Source of the DNA: Byssochlamys sp. IMV 00236
Lineage: Eukaryota; Ascomycota; Eurotiomycetes; Eurotiales; Thermoascaceae
NCBI GenBank assembly: GCA_001931875.2
Contig: MSJH02000409.1
Coordinates: forward strand, 1 to 15,262
DNA length: 15,262 nt
Direction: 5' to 3'
Made by a program: the position numbers and the translations under genes. Shown here in pieces: positions 1-9,200 of the stretch. The notes under the pieces were generated by a model, which was given only the letters and a program-made list of their open reading frames with translations, made no database searches and was not told the origin of the DNA. How positions within the stretch are numbered: position 1 is the stretch's first letter; each line of letters begins with the position of its first letter.

Positions 1-259
1 TTGGAAATCAAACTATTGCTTACTTTAATAAAAACTTCATTTTGTTACTCCTGCACTTGACTTTTTGTTCTTTAATAAAATGATTACTTTCATATTCGCT
101 TGTAGTGCTTGAAAGTGTATACGTTTGACTCAAGAAGAAAGAAAAAGAATCTTTTTCAGTGCAGTTATTTGGCATTCTTATTTTATCTCTGACCTGCGTG
201 AATTTAGATCAACGATTCTTTATTTCTATATGCTCTAATTTTTAGGTAGATTAATAGTT
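1..259 (+). repeat. Left arm of a ~259-bp inverted repeat (truncated by the window edge)
   Basis: Base i matches the complement of base 13860-i across the whole stretch. The first 240 bases show a single mismatch (near base 212), and bases 240-260 add two more before similarity stops. The arm carries AATAAA-like and TTTAATAAA motifs but no open frame. Its outer edge is the start of the window, so the true length is unknown. It could be a terminal inverted repeat, a solo LTR, or one of two oppositely inserted copies of a short element. The near-identity implies recent duplication, insertion or gene conversion. Confidence 0.9.
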
Positions 260-790
260 TGCCCAAAAAGGGTAGGCATAAAGTCTGGAGAGCGGGAGCG
301 GGTGACGGCATCGTTGATTGTATGTCAAAAAATTTGAAAGGATTGACAAAAGGAGGATTGTCAGGTAAGCGTTGAAGCTGATGGCGGTATTAGAAATAAA
401 GAATGTCCATCATGTTTTCTAATCCGATCTTCCACCAAGGATACGGTGTAGACAGGTGTCTTGCATTTGCTCAAGCTGTTTGCTCTCAGGGCTTACAAGC
501 AAAGTAATAGCTAAAACATACGCCATCCTTGGTTTGTAATAGTCTCAACAACAAAGAAGAAATAGATATGTGTCAATGAGTCTCTATAAAATTTCTTTAT
601 TAAGAGCAAGAAAAAAGAAAAAGAAAAAACTCATTATTTTAAGCAGAATGGTTTTATATAAAGGTAGAATTTTCGCATGAGCTAAGTATGGCAATGAAAA
701 CTGAGCATATCGTGTTATATGATAATGACATTTTTTTGTGATCAGCTTGGTAGTGCTCGAGGGAGCCCGCCAAGAAGCTCCCCACTCTTT
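260..790. other. Gene-free stretch inside the left repeat arm
   Basis: No supported gene. There are short AT-rich stretches and an A/G-rich run around 600-630. The start of this stretch has no similarity to the sequence just inside the right repeat arm, so the shared repeat ends at about base 259. Confidence 0.5.
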
Positions 791-791
791 G

Positions 792-966
792 TATATAAGG
801 GTGTCTGTAGACAAAGCGAATCACAAAAATACCCATTTCAAATCAAACTATTCAGTAATTATTTTTACAGTATTCCTGGCATTATCAGGTATTGTATTAA
901 AGAGAAGGCTAAGAAGAAAGCCCTTCAAGAAGATTACGATAAGTGGAATGAAGTAAAGAATCTTTA
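792..966 (+). pseudogene. Possible broken small single-TM protein behind a TATATAAG box
   Basis: A TATATAAG sequence at 792-799 is followed by two overlapping frames that read like two halves of one small protein. One frame gives a hydrophobic segment (VIIFTVFLALSGIVLK), and after a one-base shift another gives a charged tail (KEKAKKKALQEDYDKWNEV) ending in TAA at 964-966. No ATG follows the TATA box in either frame. A single-base indel would join the halves, so this may be a pseudogene with a lost start. It may also be chance; the family is not recognised. Confidence 0.25.
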
Positions 967-1239
967 AATGGAATGGCATCTGAAGAATGCTGTAACAGGC
1001 AGAATCGATGTGCCCATATCAGTGACCAGGATACAAGTAAGTGAAACAGCAACAGTTGCTTCTGCTTCAATAAACTCGACCAACGAACTATCTGTTGAGC
1101 AACATCACTGCCCCAAGCTGTGTGCCATATTTCGTCAATAGTTTTAATGTGAATCAAGGACTTTATAAGTTTCAAATGAGCGTAAAGAAAACGATTGCCA
1201 ATGGAACATACTTCTCCTGATTCTGTTGGCCTCATCTAT

Positions 1240-1917
1240 CCCCCATCTGTGCCTACGAACAAATGATCTGGGCTTAGACGAGCGTTTAAACGGGCTACCA
1301 CCAACCATCATCATGAACCTCTTATTGCGAATGGACTGGGAAATCGTTAAATTTCCTCGTGGGTTCGTAATGATAAGGTGATATATCTGTCGTAATTGTA
1401 GCCATGGTTGTAGTAGTGTGAATGGCAGAAGGTACGATGGAACTCTTTATGTTCCTTTTACTTGGGAGAATAAAGATGAAGATATTAAAAATGATAGTTA
1501 CACCTATTATTATTGATCAGTCTATGTTACTGAGTTTTTGTTATTGTTGTGTAGACACTGCTTATTGGCCTTTATTGAACGTAGAATATGGCAGATACTG
1601 ATGTATATATATCCTGATTTAGCGGCTGAAAATGCGCTATTGATATTGTTGTAACCAAGATAGCTGGTCTATCCATTGACTGTGAGCCAATTGTAAGACA
1701 GTGCTTTGGTATTTTCTCACGTTTGCCTCAGTTGACATATTCATCGAAGACTAAGGAGCACCCTCTCTGCACTCGTTGTTTACAATCCTTGCCATTTTGA
1801 AATTAGGGCTAAAAGATGATATCAAAAAGCAATACGACTATCGCTACAAAAAGACAAAAGGAATTTGGACTTTAGGCAAAAGTACATTTGTATTTTATAA
1901 AAATAAAGCTGTTTAGA
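1240..1917 (+). pseudogene. Degraded coding-like islands, family unknown
   Basis: The + strand contains short protein-like islands broken by stops. Around 1390-1515 there is a Cys/His-containing piece (YICRNCSHGCSSVN), then a hydrophilic stretch. Around 1780-1917 there is a Lys/Tyr-rich piece (KQYDYRYKKTKGIWTLGKS) ending in TAG. No intact frame joins them and no family could be named. They look like the residue of a mobile-element or zinc-binding gene, but the call is weak. Confidence 0.2.
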
Positions 1918-2164
1918 TTTACCGTGCTCTTTTAAAAACTTGATATTCATTTATATTGTGAAGATAAACCAAGGCGGGTAGGGCCTATTTAGTTGCATTA
2001 CTAAGCGTCCAAATATGGCAATCACTTCCACATTCAGATGTAAGATAAATGGTCTTTCGTAGCCAGATGTGACCCAGACTTCATAATACCTTTGTATTTA
2101 AACGCTAACAAGCTAACCAGCCTATAATACCCAGTGGCAGAGCCAAAATTTTGGCTGGCAAATG

Positions 2165-2207
2165 TGACTCAGGCCACAAAAGTCCGCAAGGTGAAATTTT
2201 TACGTCA
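2165..2207 (+). promoter_or_regulatory. Two bZIP-type sites upstream of eIF1
   Basis: TGACTCA (AP-1/Gcn4-type) lies at 2165-2171 and TACGTCA (CRE/ATF-type half site with flank) at 2201-2207. They are 70-112 bases before the eIF1 ATG, and a CT-rich/T-rich leader (about 2231-2262) lies between. CT-rich leaders are common in strongly expressed fungal genes. The motifs are seen in the sequence; their use by a bZIP factor is inferred. Confidence 0.4.
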
Positions 2208-2276
2208 TCCCAAATTTAGTTTCGATAGCTTTCTCTCTCTCTTTTTTTTTTTTGTTTAATCTTTTTTAATTAGTTT

Positions 2277-2726
2277 ATGTCCAACATTGAAGAACTCAAC
2301 GTCTCTTTTGGTAAGAAACAAAACGAGATGTAGTCAAGAACAAAGAAGCTAACCATTTACTTAAAGATCCCTTTGCTGACGTTGACGAAGATAATAAACC
2401 AGCTGCCCAAGGCGCCAAGAATATCCGTAAGAATATACTCTAGACAAATTAAATTGATAACTTATATATAATATATAGATTTGCGTGTACAACAGAGAAA
2501 CGGTAGAAAGACATTAACTACACTTCAAGGACTTCCTAAAGAGTATGATGCCAAAAAGATTCTAAAGAGCTTCAAGAAGGAGTTTGCCTGCAACGGTACT
2601 ATTGTAGAAGACCCTGAACTTGGGCAAATCTTGCAGCTTTCGGGAGATCAGCGTTTGAAGATTGCAGAGTTTCTTGTATCAGAAAACATTGCGAAAAAGA
2701 CAGACATCAAGGTCCATGGCTTTTAA
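2277..2726 (+). CDS. SUI1: Translation initiation factor eIF1 (SUI1 family)
   Basis: eIF1 binds the 40S ribosomal subunit near the P site in the cytoplasm, promotes scanning and enforces AUG selection. Exons are 2277-2310, 2367-2426 and 2479-2726, with two introns of 56 and 52 nt (GTAAGA...AAAG and GTAAGA...ATAG). The product is 113 residues, matching the usual 108-113. The N-terminus begins MSNIEELNVSFDPFAD, where the DPFAD segment typical of eIF1 appears only after splicing intron 1. The SUI1 fold follows from about residue 30: IHLRVQQRNGRKTLTTLQG, then the KKFKKEFACNGT-like helix region and the terminal GDQR...DIKVHGF block. All hallmark positions are intact, so this should be a functional housekeeping gene. 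It converges on the DUF726 gene downstream. Confidence 0.97.
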
Positions 2727-2784
2727 TAAGCGTATATGTATATGTGTGGCAATGCGTATGTGAATGTGTAAATATCTTCACAGT

Positions 2785-2790
2785 AATAAA
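2785..2790 (+). terminator. Polyadenylation signal AATAAA for eIF1
   Basis: A canonical AATAAA lies 59 bases past the eIF1 stop codon, preceded by TGTATATGTGTG/GTATGTGAATGTG-type UA/UG-rich sequence typical of fungal 3' ends. The rest of the convergent interval to base 3076 is AT-rich with an A-run near 2982-2992 and no gene. Confidence 0.5.
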
Positions 2791-3076
2791 TCAAAATCGA
2801 ATCGTTAGTATTCTACTGTTTTGTTTTTACTTTTTGCTTGAATGGGTCTTGAGGGGCCTTTTATTTATGCAAGTTTTGCATTTCTAAATCATCGAGTTAA
2901 ACATCCGAAGGCGAGAAAGAGACTTGTGTCACATAACGATGACTGTAACCAAGGAAACACAAGAGCGCAAGATTAATTATACAAAAAAAAAAAGTGTGTT
3001 ATTATACACAAGATAGCTTTAATTCAATGCAATCAATAAAAAAAGGTAATATACACAAAAGAGAGACAGGAAATCA

Positions 3077-5991
3077 TTACCTATTCAACCTAGCATGTTG
3101 AGGAAGCTCAAGTTTTACTTGTGGCATAGGATTACTGACCTCCTTGGGTACAACTAAGCAACCAAGGGTACTCTTAATTTCTTTCACTTCAACACCAGCA
3201 TCCCTTAGCTCCCTTTTCGCTGGATCTTCTTCTTCCGTTTTCTTTTTGATGCCAAATAAGCTGGCCCCAAATATGAGGGATGACCTATGGCTGTTACTGC
3301 TACTGGTACTACTACCAGTAGACTGTCGTTTATGATGGCTGTTGGTAGTTATGGATGCTTTTGCTGCTGAGTTAGACCTGGGTCGATTGCTGCTAAACAA
3401 GTTGGTCAAGGTAGATCGTCTGTGCTGCTGTGTGGTCTCCGTAGCAATGGACGCTTTTCCAGAGGATAATGAACTGTAAGTACCAGATTTGGAAGACGCT
3501 GCCGCAGTAGCATTTGCAATGATATCTGCTATGATTTCATAATCTGTTGTTTCCTTCTTTTCGTTTGAAGAAATACTGGGTATGGTAGATGTTGTTGAGG
3601 GAGTGGGTATGAGGTCACTACTACTGCTGTTGCGGTCGCAATCTGAAGGTTCAGATGATGTTGCTTTAGGAGCAATCTGTATAGATGCTTTCCCAGAGGA
3701 CAGAGATGATAGGGAAGTAGTTATTTTTACAGAGTCGATTTGCTTGTTCTTTGTTTCCGTCTAATATTCATAAGTTATCAAAGAGCGCTATTTTATTTCT
3801 CTCTTACCTCAGGCATTTCCCCTTCCAAGTTTCCTTTCTTGGGCTTTATAAAGCTAACGATACCCCCTGTAGACTTTTCCTTTGGAGTTGGTAATTCTTC
3901 TGACGATACCATGAATCCAGCACGTTTCAATAGTTTAGGCATGCTCGTTCGGTAGCTCAAATGACCTGTTACCAAGTCTGTGCAATCCAGATTCTGCACG
4001 CGGTTTCCTTCAATATGACAAAGTGGGCGCAGACCAGCAATGTTGCCTAAGCCAGCGGTAGAAGTTCGAAAGAGAAAGCCAAGCAACCAGTCATTGGTTG
4101 CATAGCCATTAACAAATCGACCAGATACAACTGTGGTGCACTCCTTCCACTGTGCCTTGGACGCACTGACGGGTGTGCCAAAGAGAACGACGTTTTCGAC
4201 TAAACCATATGCTTTCATACGTGCTAGCTCTAATAAACAGTAAAATATAACACGTGCACCAAGTGAATATCCAACAAGTGTAATAGGTCTCGACCCCAGA
4301 TTACGGTTCATGAGTACATCCGCAAGGACTAGGCCAGCTACCTTAGATCGGTCAAGCGCATTCGCCCAAGGGTTATCTACCATGTAGCCTATTTTGGTTA
4401 ATGCCAACGGCCAAGCAAGTCCCGATAGGAGAGCACCCATGATGGTGTGTGCCAGCGCTTGTTGAATGGAAAACGTGACAGCCTCAGTGGCAAGAATCTT
4501 GAATGCACTACCTAGTTCCTCTAGCATTTCGGGCTCCCAATAAAGTGTGTAGTGGTCGCCCATGATGGCGTCAAGGGTGCTAAAGGGCAAAGATGCTTCT
4601 TCTTTTTCCTTATTTGATAACCAACTATGGAAAGATACGTTTGTGTTATTTAAAGTTATTTTTGTCATTTTGCTTAAATCAATACCCATTAATGGTAACT
4701 ATACAACTGACATTGTCTTCTGAATGTATCGGAAGGAAATCAAAAGTATTGATGGACTTCATGCGTCTGCTCATACTTCTACCACCAAGACCTACAATGA
4801 ACAAAAAACTTAACGGAGGGGGCTATTATAGCATAATTGAAACTTACGACCACCGGCCACAGTGGCGCCACCAGTGATGAAAGCAATACCTGCTGTACCA
4901 CCAAGAAAACTTGCCGTACCTGTAACGCCCACGGTAGATAAGATGACGCCTAATCCACCAGCGATGACAGGAGCCATCAGACCTGCACTAAGGCCCAAGA
5001 TAAGGCCACCACCTATGGTTGCTAGACCTACCATGACATAGCGTCTCTTCTTACGTTGTTTGTTTCTACCATAACGCTCAGCATCACTCTTGATCGACCC
5101 GTCTCCCTCTGCATTGGTCATAGTCATACTGGTCATGGTTGTGGCCACACTGTTGACAGTCTCTGTTTCCCAAGAGACGTCCTGCAAAAGGTGTTCAGCG
5201 ATTCTTTTTTCAAATCCAATGACTTGAAACCAGTCGAGAGACAAGTAAGAAGCAATGCGAGCTACAAACACCCTTGAACGAGCATCATAATTTTCATTAC
5301 TAAGGCAGATCAAAAACAAGTCGCACATTACTGTCCAGCGTAGATCAATGATGACCTTATCGTCATCGATTGCATTGTTATTCTTGACGAAGTCGTCCAA
5401 TTTGACCTCTGCCGTGTCGCCCTGAGATGTAAATTGATGAACGAGGTCAGTGGGTAGGATGCTATGTTTGGATAATGATTCAATCATCTTAATTTCTTCG
5501 CCAGAAATATCCATGTGTGCATAAAGCATCCGCATGAGTTTCCTCTGCCAATTATCTGCACTCATTCTTGCCATTGCAAATTCTTTGCCTTGATAATCAT
5601 GAACGACCTCTAAGCTGGTCAGATAACAAAGTCCGATATAGGCTATCTTTTGAGTTTCGGTGAATACATCCTTTGTCTCATGTATCGTGCCGGTGTTGGT
5701 TTGATTCATATCAACTTCAAATACATGTGAGCTAGTCAATACAGGTTGTACAGAATCTGGAACTTCAGGCAAATCAGCAGCCCAAGCTCGAATCGCATTG
5801 GGCGTCGGTAATACTTTATTTAGCTCGTTTTGTTCTGCTAATAGTTCAGCTGTTAAAGGTTGTGTGTGTTGTTCGTCATCATTGGATAGAGCTTCGTTGT
5901 GCACACCAGTTTCAGTATGATAGCTAGTACTAGACGTAGATAATTGGTCGTTTATTGAGTTTGTCTCCTCATTCAAAGGCGATTGAGTCAT
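3077..5991 (-). CDS. DUF726 / TMCO4-Mil1-type membrane alpha/beta-hydrolase
   Basis: Exons (5'->3' on minus) are 5991-4848, 4791-4686, 4624-3808 and 3760-3077, with introns of 56, 61 and 46 nt that all keep frame. The product is 916 residues. Residues 1-315 are hydrophilic and end in a basic patch (KQRKKRR). Residues 318-381 form a Gly/Ala-rich hydrophobic segment. Splicing then yields the conserved LGGRSMSRRMKS block and TINGWLS. The hydrolase part carries the nucleophile elbow GYSLGAR (535-541, Ser537) and a downstream FGTPV. These are diagnostic of DUF726 (human TMCO4, yeast Mil1/YFL034W), whose substrate is not established. The Ser-rich tail after residue 689 contains SLSSGKASI twice (near 707 and 787). 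A role at Golgi/endosomal membranes is an inference from yeast Mil1. The start is the first ATG, after a polypyrimidine leader. Confidence 0.9.
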
Positions 5992-6032
5992 CTTGCTTGA
6001 GCTATATTTATATTGTCGAAACTAAAAATAAA

Positions 6033-6176
6033 CAGAAAAATGAGCGGAAAGGGAAAAAAGGGAAACAATACAGTAAAGCAATAAATAAAAGAGTGAAAGA
6101 AAGAGATAGAGAGAGACAACAAAAAAAGGGGGGAAGAAAAAAGAAGGGGAAAGGGGAGAAGAAAGAAAGAAAAGGC
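6033..6176. repeat. Polypurine/polypyrimidine tract upstream of the DUF726 gene
   Basis: Almost all bases on the + strand are A or G, with only scattered C/T interruptions between 6066 and 6121 and G-runs near 6129-6160. On the minus strand this is a long CT-rich leader starting about 40 bases upstream of the DUF726 ATG. CT-rich leaders are a common core-promoter feature in fungi. The tract could also form triplex or slipped structures. Confidence 0.6.
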
Positions 6177-6885
6177 TAATTAATATCACTTTTTATCGCC
6201 AAGAGAGACGAAGACACAACTCCGGAAATTGAATTTAAAGAATTTTAAAGTAAAAAATGAAACCAAAAATGAATGCTCTATGTGGATTATGTGTTGACTA
6301 CTTTTAATAGTTTGTTTTATAGTTAATCTTGCAGCTAATTGTCTATAAAAGTATGTATGCGCATGCAAGAGAAACAGAAATAAAGACAGAGAGAAAGAGT
6401 ATACTTTTTTGTAATGTATCTATTTTTTACAACTTACCTTATTTGGTAAGCATCACTGCTGTCCCCGTCGATCCACCTAGATGAACACTATTTCGCGCTA
6501 ATAAATCTTTTTGCTGCATACAAAACACTTGCTATATACACAAAAGAAAATGCAAAAGGAGAGAAAGTGATAAAACACCAATATTATCTATTCTAACTTG
6601 AACAAAAGAGAGCGCATCCTACTGTTTCTCAAACTCATTAAAATTCAATTATTGTATTTGCCCTTCCCCTCTTTTCTGTTTTCATCTTTTTGACTATTCC
6701 CTTTATCAATTTGTCTCCCATGCTTATATCCATGGCAACAGAATATGTTCCATTATAAAAAAGTTCTAACTCCCCTCTCACTAATAACAAAAAGATTATA
6801 TTTCCATAAAGAGAGAGTGTGCGTGCCTTTATTTCTGTACAACATAACATTAGACTAGCGCATGACCTCTTTTATGATCGACATT
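6177..6885. other. AT-rich intergenic stretch
   Basis: This lies between the 5' side of the DUF726 gene and the 3' end of the DUF3020-like gene, both on the minus strand. Short open frames exist on the minus strand (for example 6638-6850), but their composition is low-complexity and they match no family. The part next to 6885 is probably the 3' UTR of the DUF3020-like gene. Confidence 0.5.
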
Positions 6886-7776
6886 TTACTGCCGCCATCC
6901 AGCATTCATTTGCATTAATGTCAACACGACCTCCATTGGATACTCATTTGCCTTAATTTCTGATTTTTCATTTTCTTTATCTTTCAGTGAATCTGATGTT
7001 GTTTCTTCTTGAGATAGCATTGCTTCCTGCTGCTGCTGTTGTTGCTGAAGAATGCCTAATAGTTGGCTTGTGAGTGGATTCTTTTGCTGAGTGAACGAAT
7101 TCAAACTATTGGCTAGTATGGATAAATAATTTTGATCGGTCAAGAGATTTGTAAAGGCGGCCATTTCTTCTGATTTTAATGGAGTAGAAGGTGTTGTGGT
7201 TGGAGTCGATGGAGTCGAGGGAGGTGTACTCTCAATCGATTGAATTCTGGGTGCTGATTTACGTTGCTCTTTATCTAGTCTCTTTGCTCTTCTTCTCATG
7301 AATTCTTCTTCTATCCATCTTCGCTTATGCTCACTGTCTTCTTTACCAAATAGTTTTTGTGCCCTCTTGTTGACTCTGCAGCGAAGATCGTTATCCTTGT
7401 TTCTCTCTTGATTACGCTCCCTCCATCTTTTCTTTCTTTCTCTGTTATCTTGACGTACTTTTTGTGTCATTAATAATTTTTTGTATGTTTCTGGATCAGG
7501 AAGCACTTGGCTGTTATTTTTCATAAGGGCCGTAGCAGCAATTTTACCAACGTCAATGTTTGCAAGCAAGTGAGAATAATCACCCATTAACGCTGCTGCT
7601 TGTGCAATAGCTTGTTGAATTTGCGGGTCATCTAAATTTAGTTCAGTTGTTGGATTAGATTGAGTCAAGTCCACGGCATTATTCTCATTAGATTGTGCTT
7701 CTGTTGGTAATTGTTGTCCTTGCTGTTCTTGTTGCTGTTGTTGCTCTGATTGCTCCTGCTGTTGTTCTGCTGACAT
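6886..7776 (-). CDS. Q-rich nuclear protein with DUF3020-like basic domain
   Basis: A single exon encodes 296 residues. The start is the ATG at 7776 (MSAEQQQEQ...); the frame stays open a few codons upstream but only from a TTG. Residues 1-30 are almost all Q/E. Residues 51-88 look like an amphipathic Ala-rich helix. Residues 104-145 form a highly basic block (KVRQDNRERKKRWRERNQER, then NKDNDLRCRVNKRAQKLFG) resembling the fungal DUF3020 conserved region, followed by a charged helix to about 172. Residues 180-200 are a Pro/Ser/Thr spacer (TPPSTPSTPTTTPSTP). The C-terminal half is N/Q-rich (seven consecutive Q at 244-250). The composition suggests a nuclear, transcription-related protein with low-complexity activation-type segments; function and partners are unknown. 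DUF3020 is named from memory of the motif, not a search. Confidence 0.75.
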   Translation of the reverse strand: MSAEQQQEQSEQQQQQEQQGQQLPTEAQSNENNAVDLTQSNPTTELNLDDPQIQQAIAQAAALMGDYSHLLANIDVGKIAATALMKNNSQVLPDPETYKKLLMTQKVRQDNRERKKRWRERNQERNKDNDLRCRVNKRAQKLFGKEDSEHKRRWIEEEFMRRRAKRLDKEQRKSAPRIQSIESTPPSTPSTPTTTPSTPLKSEEMAAFTNLLTDQNYLSILANSLNSFTQQKNPLTSQLLGILQQQQQQQEAMLSQEETTSDSLKDKENEKSEIKANEYPMEVVLTLMQMNAGWRQ

Positions 7777-7870
7777 AAAAAAGGAATCTATCAAGAACAA
7801 TTTATATACTGTACGATGTTTGTCTTCCTTTTTATCCTAATTACTCTTTTCTTTTTCTGTTAAAATACAA

Positions 7871-7914
7871 CCCTCTATCTCTTCTCTCTCTCTCTTTCTC
7901 TGTCTCTCTCTTTG
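7871..7914. repeat. CT/GA microsatellite
   Basis: An imperfect (CT)n run lies about 95-140 bases upstream of the DUF3020-like ATG; it reads as GA on that gene's coding strand. It may act as a GAGA-like promoter element or be a neutral microsatellite. Confidence 0.6.
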
Positions 7915-8122
7915 AAAGGCAGTCACAGGCAGTCCTCCGAAATTGAAACTAACTCCGACCTCACTTTGTTCTTGAAAAGGCAGTGTTTGTTGTTCGTCAT
8001 GAATCACCTAATTTAGTTTATGACAATAGTTGAAGAGCAATGTCTAACCCGGGGTTTCAGAAAGATCGATCTTTAGTGAAGCCTTACGATCTGGCATTTG
8101 TTTTGATAACAATAGGCGCACT

Positions 8123-8925
8123 TATTGGAACTGTAGCGTGGGAGGCCACGTAGCTGCTAATTGTAAAAAAGATTGGCCTTCAAAAAACAACGCAAATCTA
8201 TATCACCAGCTGTCTCCTTTGAAGTTGAAGTTAAGCTGTCCACAAAAGAGCATGAGATTGTTACACAATCTGATGATGAACATTTAGAAGTTCAACATGA
8301 TTGCTCTAACTTGCCCTCTGACCAAGGGCAACAACAGGTTACTGCTCCTGAAGAAGATGGCTGTAAAGGCATTACTTCATCCAATCCAAATTATATGGAA
8401 ATTTCTGAGCATCGCAAGCAACTGAATCAGGTTACATATGATCAAGGCGAATCTTCTGACATAAAATGTCTGAGGACGAAGAATCCTTAGAACTTGTCAA
8501 GGATCATTCTGCTAATCCTTTGAGTACGCCTACTCAGACTTTGAAAGCAAATCTTCATAAGGAATCCGACAAATCTAAGTTTACTTTCGGAGACCAGCTG
8601 AAAGCAAAAGTCAAGCGTTTTATACGTTCTTATTCTATTGACTATACCAATTGGAGGATCAAATCTTTGAAGGTTCTTCAACTGTCTTCTGAGGAGTAAA
8701 TTACCTTTGTCTGTGCGACTCAGACGGCTGCCTTTCTTTGATCAACAGATTGGAACTCTTCAACAAGAGCTCATCGATATAGCTACTTACAAAGCTGGGG
8801 CTCGCTGGCATGAACAGAGAGAAAAGTCTGCCAAGTGTCTCAAGGACATTCATAAGCATCGTACAACCCAACAGTCTATCAATGGTTTTTCAGAGAATGA
8901 TAGTGAGCATCTGGAGCTAGATTAA
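8123..8925 (+). mobile_element. Degraded LINE (non-LTR retrotransposon) remnant
   Basis: Coding fragments of a LINE lie in several frames. At 8123-8164 a CCHC zinc-knuckle remnant reads YWNCSVGGHVAANC; the spacing fits CX2CX4HX4C with the first Cys changed to Tyr (TAT at 8123-8125). After a frame change, 8173-8490 is a hydrophilic ORF1 C-terminal-like segment, and 8466-8699 overlaps it in a third frame. From about 8585 the sequence resembles the linker between endonuclease and reverse transcriptase in ORF2 (RSYSIDYTNWRIKSLKVLQ). After a stop it resumes at 8707-8925 with the pre-RT block (LQQELIDIATYKAGARWHEQ). The apurinic-type endonuclease and the whole RT (no YADD) are absent. An A-rich run (AATAAAAAAAAG near 8960-8971) may mark the 3' end. 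It is non-functional. Confidence 0.65.
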
Positions 8926-8930
8926 TTTTA

Positions 8931-9200
8931 GTGCGTAATTCGTTCCTCAGTACACTTGAATAAAAAAAAGATCAAGCAACTGTAAGCTGATATAATTAAT
9001 GCTTTTCGATTATTCATATGTGCTGTTGTATCAAGATGACGCACATGCTCAATATTGAAATATTATATTTTATCAATTAAACAAGCATGCATTAATTGAG
9101 CATTACTGCATTGAGTCTTATAAGTAAACTATCAATTTAACTGTTCAAGTTGTATTCAAGTCCCTAAAAATAATACGCGTCTATTTTATTTATTCAAAAT
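8931..9200. promoter_or_regulatory. Upstream region of the Arb1 gene
   Basis: AT-rich sequence between the LINE remnant and the Arb1 start. It contains a perfect 9-bp inverted repeat, ATGCTCAAT at 9045-9053 and ATTGAGCAT at 9095-9103, and an ACGCGT hexamer at 9175-9180 in the probable 5' UTR. No clear TATA box was seen. Confidence 0.35.

Noticed and set aside
909..1235. 108-residue minus-strand open frame
   Set aside because: No recognisable domain or splice context; it overlaps decayed sequence with equally plausible readings on the other strand.
3582..3764. A + strand Val/Leu-rich open frame
   Set aside because: It is antisense to the fourth exon of the DUF726 gene, whose minus frame is continuous and joins with correct splice signals.
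3793..4689. A complete 298-residue hydrolase starting at the ATG at 4689
   Set aside because: Its first 22 residues are an intron read through; splicing 4685-4625 links TING to WLSNK, giving the conserved DUF726 sequence and joining it to the upstream exons.
6638..6850. 70-residue minus-strand open frame after the DUF3020-like gene
   Set aside because: It lies in the probable 3' UTR, has no recognisable features and no promoter-like sequence of its own.
9175..9180. ACGCGT (MluI cell-cycle box) before Arb1
   Set aside because: A single hexamer only 21 bases from the ATG, probably within the 5' UTR; too weak to claim cell-cycle control.
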